This document shows, piece by piece, positions 23,705-32,285 of a DNA stretch of 64,000 nt; positions within the stretch are counted from its first letter, which is position 1, and every line of letters begins with the position of its first letter. Under the pieces are notes generated by a model that made no database searches, was not told where the DNA came from, and saw nothing but the letters and a program-made list of their open reading frames with translations. The translations under genes and the position numbers were made by a program. Origin of the DNA: VXNJ01 sp965249595 (GTDB lineage: Bacteria; Chloroflexota; UBA11872; VXNJ01); the NCBI GenBank assembly GCA_965249595.1, contig OZ252242.1, positions 2,037,232-2,101,231 of the forward strand, given 5' to 3'.

Positions 23705-24832
23705 ATGGCTGAAACAACCCGAGGCGGCAACATAGTTACCCGAATTTCGGGCCATAGCCAGAGTTCGACTGGGTCGATCGCTGGTGGGGTATATGCGCCC
23801 AGCCCGGCCAACCTGAAGGTCATTGGTGTTGGTGGTGGTGGTGGCAATGCCGTCGACCGCATGATTCGCCATCAACTCGAGGGTCTTGACTTCATATCGG
23901 TCAATACCGACGCGCAAGCGCTGGTGCGATCGCTGGCCACCAAACGAATCCGAATCGGTGAAAAATCAACACGCGGTCTCGGAGCGGGTGGAGACCCCCG
24001 CGTGGGGGCTAAGGCCGCCGAGGAAAACGCTGACGAGATCGCCGCATGCCTGCAGGGCGCCGACATGGTGTTCATCTGCACTGGGTTAGGAGGTGGAACC
24101 GGGTCGGGCGCCGCGCCGATCGTTGCTGAAATCGCATCAAGCATGAATGTGCTGACGGTGGCCGTCGTCACCCAGCCATTTTCCTTCGAAGGATCGCATC
24201 GCGCCAAGGTGGCCGAGGCGGGACTCGAGGATTTGCACCGCCACGTCGACACCCTAATTTCGATCAACAACGACCGCATCCTCGATATCGCCGATGAAAA
24301 GCTGCCGATGCTGGAGGCTTTTAGGGCGGTCGACGACATCCTGCGCCAAGCGATCCAGGGGATCTCGGACCTGGTCACCAAACCGGGATTGATAAACCTG
24401 GACTTCAATGACGTCCGCACCGTAATGTCCAAATCCGGTACGGCGCTAATGGCCATCGGCCATGGCACCGGCGACACCCGCGCCGTCGCCGCCGTAAAGC
24501 AGGCCTTGGAATCGCCGTTGCTCGACACCTCGGTTGATGGCGCCCACGGCGTATTGCTCAACTTCACCGCCGGTTCGGACCTGTCGCTATTTGAGGTCAA
24601 CGAAGCGGCGACCTTGATTTCAGATGCCGTCCACCCCGACGCAAACATTATTTTTGGTGCGGTGGTCGAAGAAAAGATGGGCAACGAGATCTTCGTAACG
24701 GTGATCGCAACGCGCCTGGAAGGCCAGGCTCGCACCCCGGTGCGTGGTTATGGGCTGGGTGGAATTTCCGTCGATGCGTCCGGGTCCGAGCTTCCCGATT
24801 TCATTCGCCAACACCGCCGGACGGCAATATAA
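23705..24832 (+). CDS. ftsZ: FtsZ, tubulin-like division GTPase
   Basis: FtsZ polymerises into the cytokinetic ring. The 375-residue protein has a disordered N-terminus of about 35 residues, then VIGVGGGGGNAVDRMI (nucleotide-binding strand), the tubulin signature GGGTGSG at 129-135, and the T7 loop LDFNDVRTVMS with the Asp residues that complete the active site of the neighbouring subunit. The C-terminal linker is very short and ends in ELPDFIRQHRR, the conserved peptide that binds FtsA. The start ATG 23705 is clear. The upstream 128-base region ahead of it may contain a promoter, but I cannot define it with confidence. Confidence 0.97.
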   Translation: MAETTRGGNIVTRISGHSQSSTGSIAGGVYAPSPANLKVIGVGGGGGNAVDRMIRHQLEGLDFISVNTDAQALVRSLATKRIRIGEKSTRGLGAGGDPRVGAKAAEENADEIAACLQGADMVFICTGLGGGTGSGAAPIVAEIASSMNVLTVAVVTQPFSFEGSHRAKVAEAGLEDLHRHVDTLISINNDRILDIADEKLPMLEAFRAVDDILRQAIQGISDLVTKPGLINLDFNDVRTVMSKSGTALMAIGHGTGDTRAVAAVKQALESPLLDTSVDGAHGVLLNFTAGSDLSLFEVNEAATLISDAVHPDANIIFGAVVEEKMGNEIFVTVIATRLEGQARTPVRGYGLGGISVDASGSELPDFIRQHRRTAI

Positions 24833-24879
24833 CTGACGCCCGGCCGTCGGATGAGCTGGTACGGCAGATTGCAACCAAT

Positions 24880-25536
24880 TTGGCCGGTGTTCGAAGCGAA
24901 ATTGAAAACGCCTGCGCAACTGCCGGGCGCGCAGCCGCGGAAATTGAATTGGTGGCCGTTTCGAAGACTTTCCCACCCTCACACGTTCGAGCCGCCCAGG
25001 AGAGCGGGCAACAAGTGTTCGGAGAGAATCGGGTCCAAGAAGGGTTGCCCAAGATCGCAGCGGTCGGCGGCGAGGCCCGTTGGCACCTAATCGGCGGCTT
25101 GCAACGCAATAAGGCCCGCGATGCGACCGCCTATTTCGACATGATTGAATCGGTTGATTCACTGCGCTTGGCACAGGCTATCGACCGGCGTTCGCCCGAA
25201 CCCGGATTCCCGGTCCTGCTGCAAGTTTCAATCTCCGGCGCACCAACGCAGGGTGGAGTTGACCCCGAGCAACTTGACCGACTTTGCGGCCAAATCGATT
25301 CGGATACCCGACTGCTGATCCGAGGCCTAATGACGATTGCGCCGCTGACTGAGAATGAAAAGGTCCTTCGTCAATCGTTTGCCGCAATGCGCAAGTTACG
25401 CGACCGCTTGGCCACTTCGTATCCGGATCAACAGATAAGTGAATTGTCCATGGGTATGACATCGGATTTCTCTCATGCGATCAAAGAGGGTGCCACAATC
25501 GTGCGGATCGGGCGCGCCATCTTTGGCGATCGCTAG
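24880..25536 (+). CDS. yggS: YggS/PLPBP family PLP-binding protein
   Basis: This pyridoxal-phosphate homeostasis protein has the TIM-barrel fold of alanine racemase but no known catalytic activity. The PLP lysine is in the strand VAVSKTFPPSHV; GENRVQEG, WHLIGGLQRNKA, and SMGMTSDFSHAIKEGATIVRIGRAIFG are family signatures. The frame continues upstream of the TTG at 24880 with residues (ELVRQIATNL) that also align with the usual N-terminus, so the true start may be a non-standard codon nearer the ftsZ stop. It is part of the group yggS-yggT-yggU that often follows ftsZ. Confidence 0.9.
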   Translation: MAGVRSEIENACATAGRAAAEIELVAVSKTFPPSHVRAAQESGQQVFGENRVQEGLPKIAAVGGEARWHLIGGLQRNKARDATAYFDMIESVDSLRLAQAIDRRSPEPGFPVLLQVSISGAPTQGGVDPEQLDRLCGQIDSDTRLLIRGLMTIAPLTENEKVLRQSFAAMRKLRDRLATSYPDQQISELSMGMTSDFSHAIKEGATIVRIGRAIFGDR

Positions 25537-25648
25537 CATTTCACGGGCCGGACTGGCCAGGGCCATCCAGCATTGGCGGGCCGTCGCCGGGCGCGATTGA
25601 AAACCTTAAATTTGTGACCACTTTTCAGATTAGATCGAGGGCCGAGCG

Positions 25649-25915
25649 ATGGGTGATCTGAGCAACCTACTCGTTGAATTAATTTCTCTGGCAATTCAGG
25701 CAATGACGATCCTGATAATCGCCCGGTCCCTGCTCTCGTGGTTTATCCAGGACCCCTTCAATCCGATCATGAAGGTGCTAAACGATCTGACCGAACCGAT
25801 CCTGCAGCCGATTCGTTCTCGATTGGGTGGCGGCATGGGATTCGACCTCTCGCCGCTGATCGCGATCGTCGGCCTGCAGATCCTGGGTCGTTTGGCCATC
25901 GGCTTGATCAGCTAG
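25649..25915 (+). CDS. yggT: YggT family membrane protein
   Basis: An 88-residue membrane protein with two helices separated by a conserved loop: SLLSWFIQDPFNPIMKVLND, then LTEPILQPIRSRLGG. This Trp-then-Pro-rich loop is the YGGT signature. In bacteria it lies near ftsZ, yggS and divIVA, and has been linked to osmotic tolerance and division, with uncertain mechanism. The start ATG 25649 follows a GAGGGCCGAG ribosome-binding stretch. It is separated from yggS by 112 bases and from yggU by 18. Confidence 0.9.
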   Translation: MGDLSNLLVELISLAIQAMTILIIARSLLSWFIQDPFNPIMKVLNDLTEPILQPIRSRLGGGMGFDLSPLIAIVGLQILGRLAIGLIS

Positions 25916-25933
25916 TTAACGATTTCAGCCCAA

Positions 25934-26203
25934 TTGGCCAGCGACACCGCCCTAATCGAACTGCGCGTAAATCCACGCGCCCGGCGTGCCGGCCTAGCCG
26001 GGCGCCAGGGTGGAATGCTAAAAGTCGACACCGCCGCCCCGGCGGTCGAAGGACGCGCCAACCGCCAAGCCATCGCCCTATTGGCCCGAACCATGGGTGT
26101 GCCGCCGACGGCAGTCAGGCTGATGCAGCCGCATCAAGTCCGTCAGAGTGAGCGGGATCTCGCAGGGCGGAGCCAATCGGATGATCGCGAGGGCTTTGGG
26201 TGA
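25934..26203 (+). pseudogene. yggU: YggU (DUF167) family gene with a 3' frameshift
   Basis: The first 60 residues are a normal DUF167 domain: ALIELRVNPRARRAGLAG, then LKVDTAAPAVEGRANRQAIALLAR. After VRLM (26125) the frame in use runs into unrelated residues, whereas the frame one base ahead encodes SRIKSVRVSG, the normal end of the family, and reaches its stop inside the hisS start (about 26215). A small deletion of about 11 bases in the loop would produce both the shift and the loss of the usual Gly-x-x-Ser. The start is TTG at 25934. Either the product has an altered tail or the gene is newly broken; a sequencing error is possible. Confidence 0.62.
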
Positions 26204-27462
26204 GCTCAAAATTTAAAACCCCGCGCGGAACGCAAGATCGGCTACCCGAACAGCAGTCGGCGTGGCTGAACGTAACCGACGTTTTCGAACGGCGCTTCCG
26301 GTCAGCCGGTTTTGGCCGTCTCGACACGCCGCTATTTGAAGATTCGGCACTGTTTCGATCGGCGGTCGGGGCAACAACCGACATCGTCGAAAAGGAAACC
26401 TATGATTTCGCCGACAAGTCCGGCGACTATCTAACGCTGCGTCCTGAGGGAACCGCCCCGGTCGTGCGGGCCTACATCCAACACGGAATGTCATCGCGTC
26501 CGCAGCCGGTACGACTCTACTATTGCGCGCCGCTGTTTCGTTACGACCGTCCTCAAGCCGGACGCCTACGGCAGCACCATCAGGTTGGTGCCGAAATATT
26601 GGGCGAGACCGATCCGCACGCCGATGTCGAGGTGATTTCACAACTGTGGTGGTTTCTCACCTCCGACCTGGGCCTTGAGGGCCTCAGTTTGCAAATTAAC
26701 AGCATCGGCCGCGCCGAAGATCGCAGTCGCTATCTTCAAGAACTGAGAACTTACTTTGCCCCGCTGGAGCAAAAGCTCTCACCTGACAGTCAGCGGCGCC
26801 TAAAAACGAACCCCTTGCGCATCCTCGACAGCAAGGATGAGCGGGACTGGGAATTGACTCGCGGGGCGCCACGATCGGCCGAATGCCTGGATGCTGACGG
26901 GATTGCCCGTTTGGCCACCGTACGAGCCGGATTGGAGGCGTTGGGGATCAGTTCGAATGAGAACTTTCGCCTGGTGCGTGGACTCGATTACTACACCGAC
27001 ACTGTTTTTGAGATCTGGCCGGCGCGATCGGGTGGACAGGCTACTATGGCCGGCGGCGGACGCTATGACCGGCTGGCAGAGCAGATAGGCGGGCCGCCCA
27101 CCCCGGGCATGGGATTTGGCTGCGGCATCGAGCGGATCCTATTGAACATGGCCGAGCAGAATTTGGCTCCAAGCGAGGACCAAAAAGCCGACGTTTATGT
27201 TGCCCCCCTTTCGGCAACGGCTTCAACGGCCGCGCTCTCAATTGCCAACACCCTGCGGCAAGGAGGGCTCGCGGTCATCGCCGGCTACGGCGCCGCTTCA
27301 CCGCGATCTCACCTGCGCAAGGCCAATGCGGCCGGCATCCGCTGGGCGGTCATCATCGGCCAGCGAGAAATGGAACAGGGTCAAGTAACCTTGCGCGACA
27401 TGCAATCGGGCGATCAGCAATCCTTGGCCACCGAATTGCTATTGGCGGCCATTAAGGCCTGA
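26200..27462 (+). CDS. hisS: Histidyl-tRNA synthetase
   Basis: This class II synthetase charges tRNA-His. Of its 420 residues, the N-terminal part is typical: FKTPRGTQDRLPEQQ, then motif 2 as FRYDRPQAGRLRQHHQVGAE with the ATP-binding Arg. The HisRS-specific motifs are LVRGLDYYTDTVFE (HisA) and the motif 3 helix GMGFGCGIERIL. The C-terminal anticodon-binding domain starts near residue 325 (ADVYVAPLS) and ends with LATELLLAAIKA. The start is GTG at 26200, overlapping the yggU tail. No T-box is seen upstream. It is convergent with ilvD with 11 bases between stop codons. Confidence 0.95.
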   Translation: MSSKFKTPRGTQDRLPEQQSAWLNVTDVFERRFRSAGFGRLDTPLFEDSALFRSAVGATTDIVEKETYDFADKSGDYLTLRPEGTAPVVRAYIQHGMSSRPQPVRLYYCAPLFRYDRPQAGRLRQHHQVGAEILGETDPHADVEVISQLWWFLTSDLGLEGLSLQINSIGRAEDRSRYLQELRTYFAPLEQKLSPDSQRRLKTNPLRILDSKDERDWELTRGAPRSAECLDADGIARLATVRAGLEALGISSNENFRLVRGLDYYTDTVFEIWPARSGGQATMAGGGRYDRLAEQIGGPPTPGMGFGCGIERILLNMAEQNLAPSEDQKADVYVAPLSATASTAALSIANTLRQGGLAVIAGYGAASPRSHLRKANAAGIRWAVIIGQREMEQGQVTLRDMQSGDQQSLATELLLAAIKA

Positions 27463-27473
27463 AGGGCTTCCAT

Positions 27474-29153
27474 CTAACTGGCCGGGCGGGTGATGGCGCC
27501 CTCGGAGGCCGATGAGACCAGCGACGCGTATTTGGCCATGACTCCGGTTTTGTAGCGTGAAGGCGGTGACTGGTAGTCAGCCAACCGGCCGGCGATCTCC
27601 TCGTCGGAAACTTCCAACGTCAACGTTCGCTTGTCCACATCAATAGTGATCTGGTCACCGTCGCGGACTGCCGCAATCGGCCCGCCACGCACCGCTTCGG
27701 GGGCGACGTGGCCGACCACCAACCCGTGGGTTGCGCCCGAGAACCGACCGTCGGTCATCAAGGCGATCTTGTCGCCCATCCCCGAGCCCACGATTGCAGC
27801 GGTCACCAGCAGCATCTCGCGCATACCGGGGCCGCCGGCCGGCCCTTCGTTGCGGATAACGACGAAATCGCCTTCCTGAAGATCTAGTGCCTGGACGGCG
27901 GCGAAACAATCCTCTTCCGATTCAAATACGCGAGCCCGCCCTGACCACGATCGACGCTCGTGGCCGGCTAGCTTTACGACACAGCCATCGGGGGCCAGAT
28001 TGCCGCGCAAGATGGAAATACCGCCGGTCGGTTTGAATGCATTTTCGAGATCGACAAACACCTTCTGACCTGGCGTGGCGCTGGCGCTGCCAGCGATTTC
28101 GTGCATCGACCGGCCATCGACGTTGGGCGCATCGGTGATAACGCCCTTACGAACCAGCTCCTTGGCGACGACGCCTACCCCACCGGCCTCAAAAGCGTCG
28201 GTGGCCACGTAGTCACCACCGGGCTTGAGGCTTGCCAACACCGGGGTCTGCTGCGAAATTCGGTCGAAATCTTCCAACGGAATCGAGATGCCGGCTTCGC
28301 TGGCGATCGCCATCAGGTGCAGCACGGCATTGGTCGAACCCGCGGTCGCACAAACTCCGGCGATCGCATTGTGCACCGCCTCACGGGTGATGAATTCGCG
28401 CGGCAGGCGGTTTTCGCGTACCAGGCCCATGGCCATCCGGCCGGTCTCACGGGCGATCTCGATCTTGTCGGGGTGGGTGGCCGGGACGCCGTTAAAGCCG
28501 GCCGGTGAAATCCCTAGAAAATCAAGCGACATGGCCATCGTATTGGCGGTGAACTGGCCACCGCAGGCCCCGGCTCCCGGGCAAGCGGCGCCTTCCAGTT
28601 CGTCTAGCTCGGCGACCGTGATCTTTCCCGCCGCGTGCGCTCCCACGGCCTCAAACACGTCTTGGATGCTTACATCGCGGCCCTGAAATCGACCGGGCGC
28701 GATTGTGCCTGAATAGAGCACCAGACCAGGGATATTTAGCCGGGCCAAGGCCATTGCACCGGCCGGAATCGTTTTGTCGCACCCGACGATTACCACCAGT
28801 CCATCAAACGAATGTCCAAGGGCAACCAGTTCGAGTGAATCGGCGATGACCTCGCGTGACGCAAGCGACATCTTCATGCCTTCGGTGCCCATCGAGACGG
28901 CATCGGAAACGGCAATGGTGTTGACCTCGACGGCCATGCCACCGGCTTGGCGAATGCCTTCTTTGACGTGCTGAGCCAGGCGCCGCTGGTTGAAATTGCA
29001 GGGCATCGTCTCGATCCACATGTGGGCTACTCCCACCAGCGGCCGATCGAGGTCGGCGTTGGTAAAGCCGATGCCCTTGAAAAACGAACGCGCCGCGGCC
29101 CGGTTGGGACCGTCGGTCATTGCGGCGCTACGGCGTTTGGCTGGGTCGGACAT
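27474..29153 (-). CDS. ilvD: Dihydroxy-acid dehydratase IlvD
   Basis: IlvD dehydrates 2,3-dihydroxy-isovalerate and -methylvalerate to the keto acids that give valine, leucine and isoleucine, using an Fe-S cluster. The 559 residues are the usual length. Cluster and metal ligands are in VVIVGCDKTIPAGAM, ACPGAGACGGQFTANTM, and an N-terminal CNFNQ element. GMREMLLVTAAIVGSGMG and LMTDGRFSGATHGLVVGHV are IlvD/Edd signatures. An Edd (phosphogluconate dehydratase) assignment is less likely from length and the RSFFKGIGFTNADLDRPLVGVA N-terminus. It is divergent from the Gfo/Idh gene with about 170 bases between them, holding both promoters. Confidence 0.95.
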   Translation of the reverse strand: MSDPAKRRSAAMTDGPNRAAARSFFKGIGFTNADLDRPLVGVAHMWIETMPCNFNQRRLAQHVKEGIRQAGGMAVEVNTIAVSDAVSMGTEGMKMSLASREVIADSLELVALGHSFDGLVVIVGCDKTIPAGAMALARLNIPGLVLYSGTIAPGRFQGRDVSIQDVFEAVGAHAAGKITVAELDELEGAACPGAGACGGQFTANTMAMSLDFLGISPAGFNGVPATHPDKIEIARETGRMAMGLVRENRLPREFITREAVHNAIAGVCATAGSTNAVLHLMAIASEAGISIPLEDFDRISQQTPVLASLKPGGDYVATDAFEAGGVGVVAKELVRKGVITDAPNVDGRSMHEIAGSASATPGQKVFVDLENAFKPTGGISILRGNLAPDGCVVKLAGHERRSWSGRARVFESEEDCFAAVQALDLQEGDFVVIRNEGPAGGPGMREMLLVTAAIVGSGMGDKIALMTDGRFSGATHGLVVGHVAPEAVRGGPIAAVRDGDQITIDVDKRTLTLEVSDEEIAGRLADYQSPPSRYKTGVMAKYASLVSSASEGAITRPAS

Positions 29154-29326
29154 TTCAGCGGTCTCTCTGGGCTAATTGACGCACGGCGGCGGATCGAAAT
29201 AAAAATTTTCGCAGAGCCGGCCGCGCAAAAACCGGCAACGACCGCCTGATAATCGTGGCGCCACAATCTTCAAGCCGAAAAGTCGCCTTACCGTTGGCTC
29301 GCCTCAAACTAAATTACCTTCCGCAG

Positions 29327-30364
29327 ATGCCCAAGAACCGACGTCGACGGATCGCCATCGCCGGTGCCGGCAAGATAGTTGTCGGCGCTCATCTGCCGGC
29401 TTACGCCCTGGCCGGATTTGAAGTCGCCGGCATCTGGAATCGAACCGCAAATCGAGCCCGGGCGGCAGCGGCCCAGTTTTCAATTCCGCGCGTTTACCGG
29501 ACGATTGACGAATTGCTCGATGACGATTCAGTTGATATTGTCGATATCGCGCTGATACCGGAGATCCAGGTCGAGGTAGTCCGTGGCGCTGCGGCGGCGG
29601 GTAAGCACGTCCTCTGCCAGAAACCCTTACATGAGGAAGTGGCGCCCGCGCAGGCGATGGTCGAAGCCTGCGAAGCGGCCGGCGTCTGGATAAACGTCAA
29701 TCAGCAATTGCGCCACGACGGGCGGATGCGCGCGGTTGGCGACCTGTTTGCGCGCGGGTTGCTCGGGCAACCGACGCGGACCGTATTTGACATCAACGTG
29801 GACAACCCTTTTGATCTCCCCTGGCATCCCGGTGAACGTCATCTCGAGATCATGTACCACTCGATTCACTACCTAGACGCCCTCCGCAGCCTGTTCGGTG
29901 AACCGTGGCGGGTATTTAGTTCCGCCGGGCGGTTGCCCGATCAGTCGCGCGGCGGTGAAACGCGCTCCACGACGGTTCTAGAATTTGATGCTGGCCATAC
30001 CGCGTTGGTAAATGCCTCGGCCAACAATCGCCGTGACATCGAATACGCGACGTTCCGCTTCGAGGGAACCCGCGGGACCGTAACCGGCGACCTAGATCTC
30101 TTTTCCGGTAACGCCGCCGGTGACGCTACGAAACTCATGATTCGCTGCGAGTCGCTCGGCACCGACGACCCATATTGCGCCCACATCCCGGAACTGCGCG
30201 TCCCGGATTCCTTTATTGGTCCAATGGCCTCGCTGATGGTCGCAATTGAGGACGGAATTGAGCCCGATCCCGGCGGGCGCGACAACCTCCGCACCATCGC
30301 TCTGCTGGAAGCCTGTTACCGGTCCGCCGACAGCGGCCAGGCGGTGACAATTCCCAACCCTTAA
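29327..30364 (+). CDS. Gfo/Idh/MocA family oxidoreductase
   Basis: An NAD(P)-dependent sugar or cyclitol dehydrogenase of about 345 residues. It has a Rossmann N-terminus (RIAIAGAGKIVVGAHLPAY), AGKHVLCQKPL with the Lys-Pro of the active site, and a C-terminal domain with a long GERHLEIMYHSIHYLDALR helix, where the His residue is the likely proton relay. The frame opens at 29255, but ATG 29327 starts exactly before the first beta strand. It is divergent from ilvD and followed after 88 bases by the glutaredoxin-like gene, with a possible -10 box CATAAT at 30404-30409 there. The substrate is not predictable. Confidence 0.87.
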   Translation: MPKNRRRRIAIAGAGKIVVGAHLPAYALAGFEVAGIWNRTANRARAAAAQFSIPRVYRTIDELLDDDSVDIVDIALIPEIQVEVVRGAAAAGKHVLCQKPLHEEVAPAQAMVEACEAAGVWINVNQQLRHDGRMRAVGDLFARGLLGQPTRTVFDINVDNPFDLPWHPGERHLEIMYHSIHYLDALRSLFGEPWRVFSSAGRLPDQSRGGETRSTTVLEFDAGHTALVNASANNRRDIEYATFRFEGTRGTVTGDLDLFSGNAAGDATKLMIRCESLGTDDPYCAHIPELRVPDSFIGPMASLMVAIEDGIEPDPGGRDNLRTIALLEACYRSADSGQAVTIPNP

Positions 30365-30452
30365 TAGTCTCGAATCCAAGTCAAACCGGTCAAATAAGCG
30401 TGCCATAATCGGCTAAATCGAAAAGCAATCAATCACCCGGAACGGAATTAGC

Positions 30453-30842
30453 ATGTCGGCGACCGATTCTGCGCCTGTTATCACTGCCTGGATGAAACCA
30501 TCCTGTGGGTGGAGCAATGGCGTGCGTGCAGTGCTGGCCAAATACGATTTGGCATACCAGGACAAAGACATCATCAACATCCCGGATAACTACATCGAGA
30601 TGGTGATGAAAACCGGTCAGCGCTTCCAGCCGAGCCTGGAAATTAACGGCGAAATCGTAGCCGACGTTTCCGGCGAAGAGTTGGAACAATTTCTGGTCGC
30701 TCGCAGGCTGGTCAACGTTTCGCAAGCCGACGCCGGCGTGCCGTTAGACGCCCCCTGTACCGACGAAGAACACGCCGCAATGGTAGCCGGACACCAGCCG
30801 CCACTGGCCCAGGGACTGACGTTGCGCGACCTCTCAACCTAA
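30453..30842 (+). CDS. Monothiol glutaredoxin-like protein
   Basis: The 129-residue protein has a glutaredoxin fold in its first 85 residues: ITAWMKPSCGWSNGVRAVL, with a Cys18-Gly-Trp-Ser21 site in place of the dithiol CPYC. Monothiol CGxS glutaredoxins usually carry or transfer Fe-S clusters or reduce glutathione mixed disulfides. The usual Thr-Val-Pro loop is replaced by QRFQPSLEINGEIV. A tail of about 45 residues (APCTDEEHAAMVAGHQPP) is unlike standard glutaredoxins and may bind a partner. It starts at ATG 30453 after a CCGGAACGG stretch and lies 11 bases upstream of the FIST gene, so the two probably form an operon. Confidence 0.6.
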   Translation: MSATDSAPVITAWMKPSCGWSNGVRAVLAKYDLAYQDKDIINIPDNYIEMVMKTGQRFQPSLEINGEIVADVSGEELEQFLVARRLVNVSQADAGVPLDAPCTDEEHAAMVAGHQPPLAQGLTLRDLST

Positions 30843-30853
30843 CCGAGCAGCAA

Positions 30854-32062
30854 TTGAGCGAACTGAGGTTCGCATCGGCCTTGTCGGTTGACCGGCCGGC
30901 AAGCGAAACCGTACATGATCTGGTCGCGACGGTTGGGCAGGGTGAACCGCGGCCGCCTGATTTAGCGCTCTTTTTCACCTCGCCGACATCACATGCTGAT
31001 GCTGAGGGCCAAATTGCAGCGCTTGATACTCAACTGGGTGCCGAAAATTCGATCGCCTGTTCGGCCGAATGGGTGCTTGGCAACGAACGCGAGGTCGAAG
31101 ATCAGCCCGCCGCCACTCTTTTGGCCGGTTGGGGCCAAGATCTCCGTTGTTCCGGCTTCGAATTGGGCAATGGCGACTGGCCAGAGGTTTTTAAAGGGCC
31201 AGCAAACCTGCGTGAGCGGCTGGAACTAGATTTTGAGCCCAAATTGTTTGTGTTGTTGGCCGAACCATTTACCGCTCCGCTGCGACATTTGCTGCCGGCG
31301 TTTGATACGGCCTTCCCCGGCACGCCGATGGTTGGCGGCGTAGCCAGCGGCGGCGAAAGTCCGGGCATGATCAAGCTGGCAGCCAACGGCCGAATCCGCG
31401 ACGAGGGCGTAGTGGGCTTGGCCCTTGGAGGTTCGATCGAGCCGGAGATCATCCTCTCGCAGGGATGTAAACCGATTGGCCCCGAATTCGAAGTGACCGG
31501 TTCCGAGCGCAACCAGATAACCGGCCTTGACGGCCACAAACCGACATTGCTTTTTCATGATCTTTACCACTCGCTAGGTGACGATTTGAAATCCTATGTG
31601 CACCGTGGTGGGCTCTTGATTGGGATAGCCGTCGATGACTGCGAAGACCCACCGGGGCCGTCGGATTACCTGATCCGCAATGTTTCCGGCGTTAACCCCG
31701 AAACTGGCGCAATTGGCGTAATGGATCTGGTGCGACCGGGCCAGATTGTTAGGTTTTTTGTCCGGACCCCGACCGCGGCGGCCGACGATTTTGAATTGCT
31801 GCTCTCGCCGCAGGCATTTTCCAGCCCGGCCGCTGCGGCGCTGCTTTTTACGTGCAACGCCCGCGGAACCCGGCTCTACGCCGAACCGGACCGCGATGTC
31901 GGCATCGTCTCCCACGCCATCGGGCCCAATGTTCCGGTGGCCGGCTTCTTTGCTAACGGCGAATTGGGGCCGGTGGGCAGCAGTAACTACGTTCATAGCT
32001 ATTCGGCCAGCCTGTGCCTGCTTAGGCCATCGTCGGTTGACGACGCCGCTCTCGCTCGCTAG
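30854..32062 (+). CDS. FIST domain protein (putative small-ligand sensor)
   Basis: The 402 residues contain a FIST_N domain (about 30-220) followed by a FIST_C domain (about 235-385). Telling stretches are FPGTPMVGGVASGGE and GVVGLALGG in the N-terminal part, then IRNVSGVNPETGAIGVMD and a final CNARGTRLYAEPDRDV with VAGFFANGELGPVG, close to the family consensus for the C-terminal domain. FIST domains are proposed to bind amino acids or similar small ligands and are often fused to or located near signalling proteins. Here the protein is free-standing. The start is TTG at 30854. No membrane segment is seen, so it is cytoplasmic. Confidence 0.8.
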   Translation: MSELRFASALSVDRPASETVHDLVATVGQGEPRPPDLALFFTSPTSHADAEGQIAALDTQLGAENSIACSAEWVLGNEREVEDQPAATLLAGWGQDLRCSGFELGNGDWPEVFKGPANLRERLELDFEPKLFVLLAEPFTAPLRHLLPAFDTAFPGTPMVGGVASGGESPGMIKLAANGRIRDEGVVGLALGGSIEPEIILSQGCKPIGPEFEVTGSERNQITGLDGHKPTLLFHDLYHSLGDDLKSYVHRGGLLIGIAVDDCEDPPGPSDYLIRNVSGVNPETGAIGVMDLVRPGQIVRFFVRTPTAAADDFELLLSPQAFSSPAAAALLFTCNARGTRLYAEPDRDVGIVSHAIGPNVPVAGFFANGELGPVGSSNYVHSYSASLCLLRPSSVDDAALAR

Positions 32063-32285
32063 CGGCGGTGATATTGGTCCGCGAGGGCCGCGCCGATTGG
32101 GTTGAGAACGCCAATCGGCAACCAGCGTCGGGCGACGGGTAAGTAAGAAAAATCGGCCGAATCGACGCCGGGCATCGGCGAACTCCCTGATCTGGAAACC
32201 CATCGGTCAACAGTGGAGCAGCATTGGCGACAAACCGGGCAACCAACCCGGCGGCGACGCAGATCGCCGATACGGTTCCCAGCCC

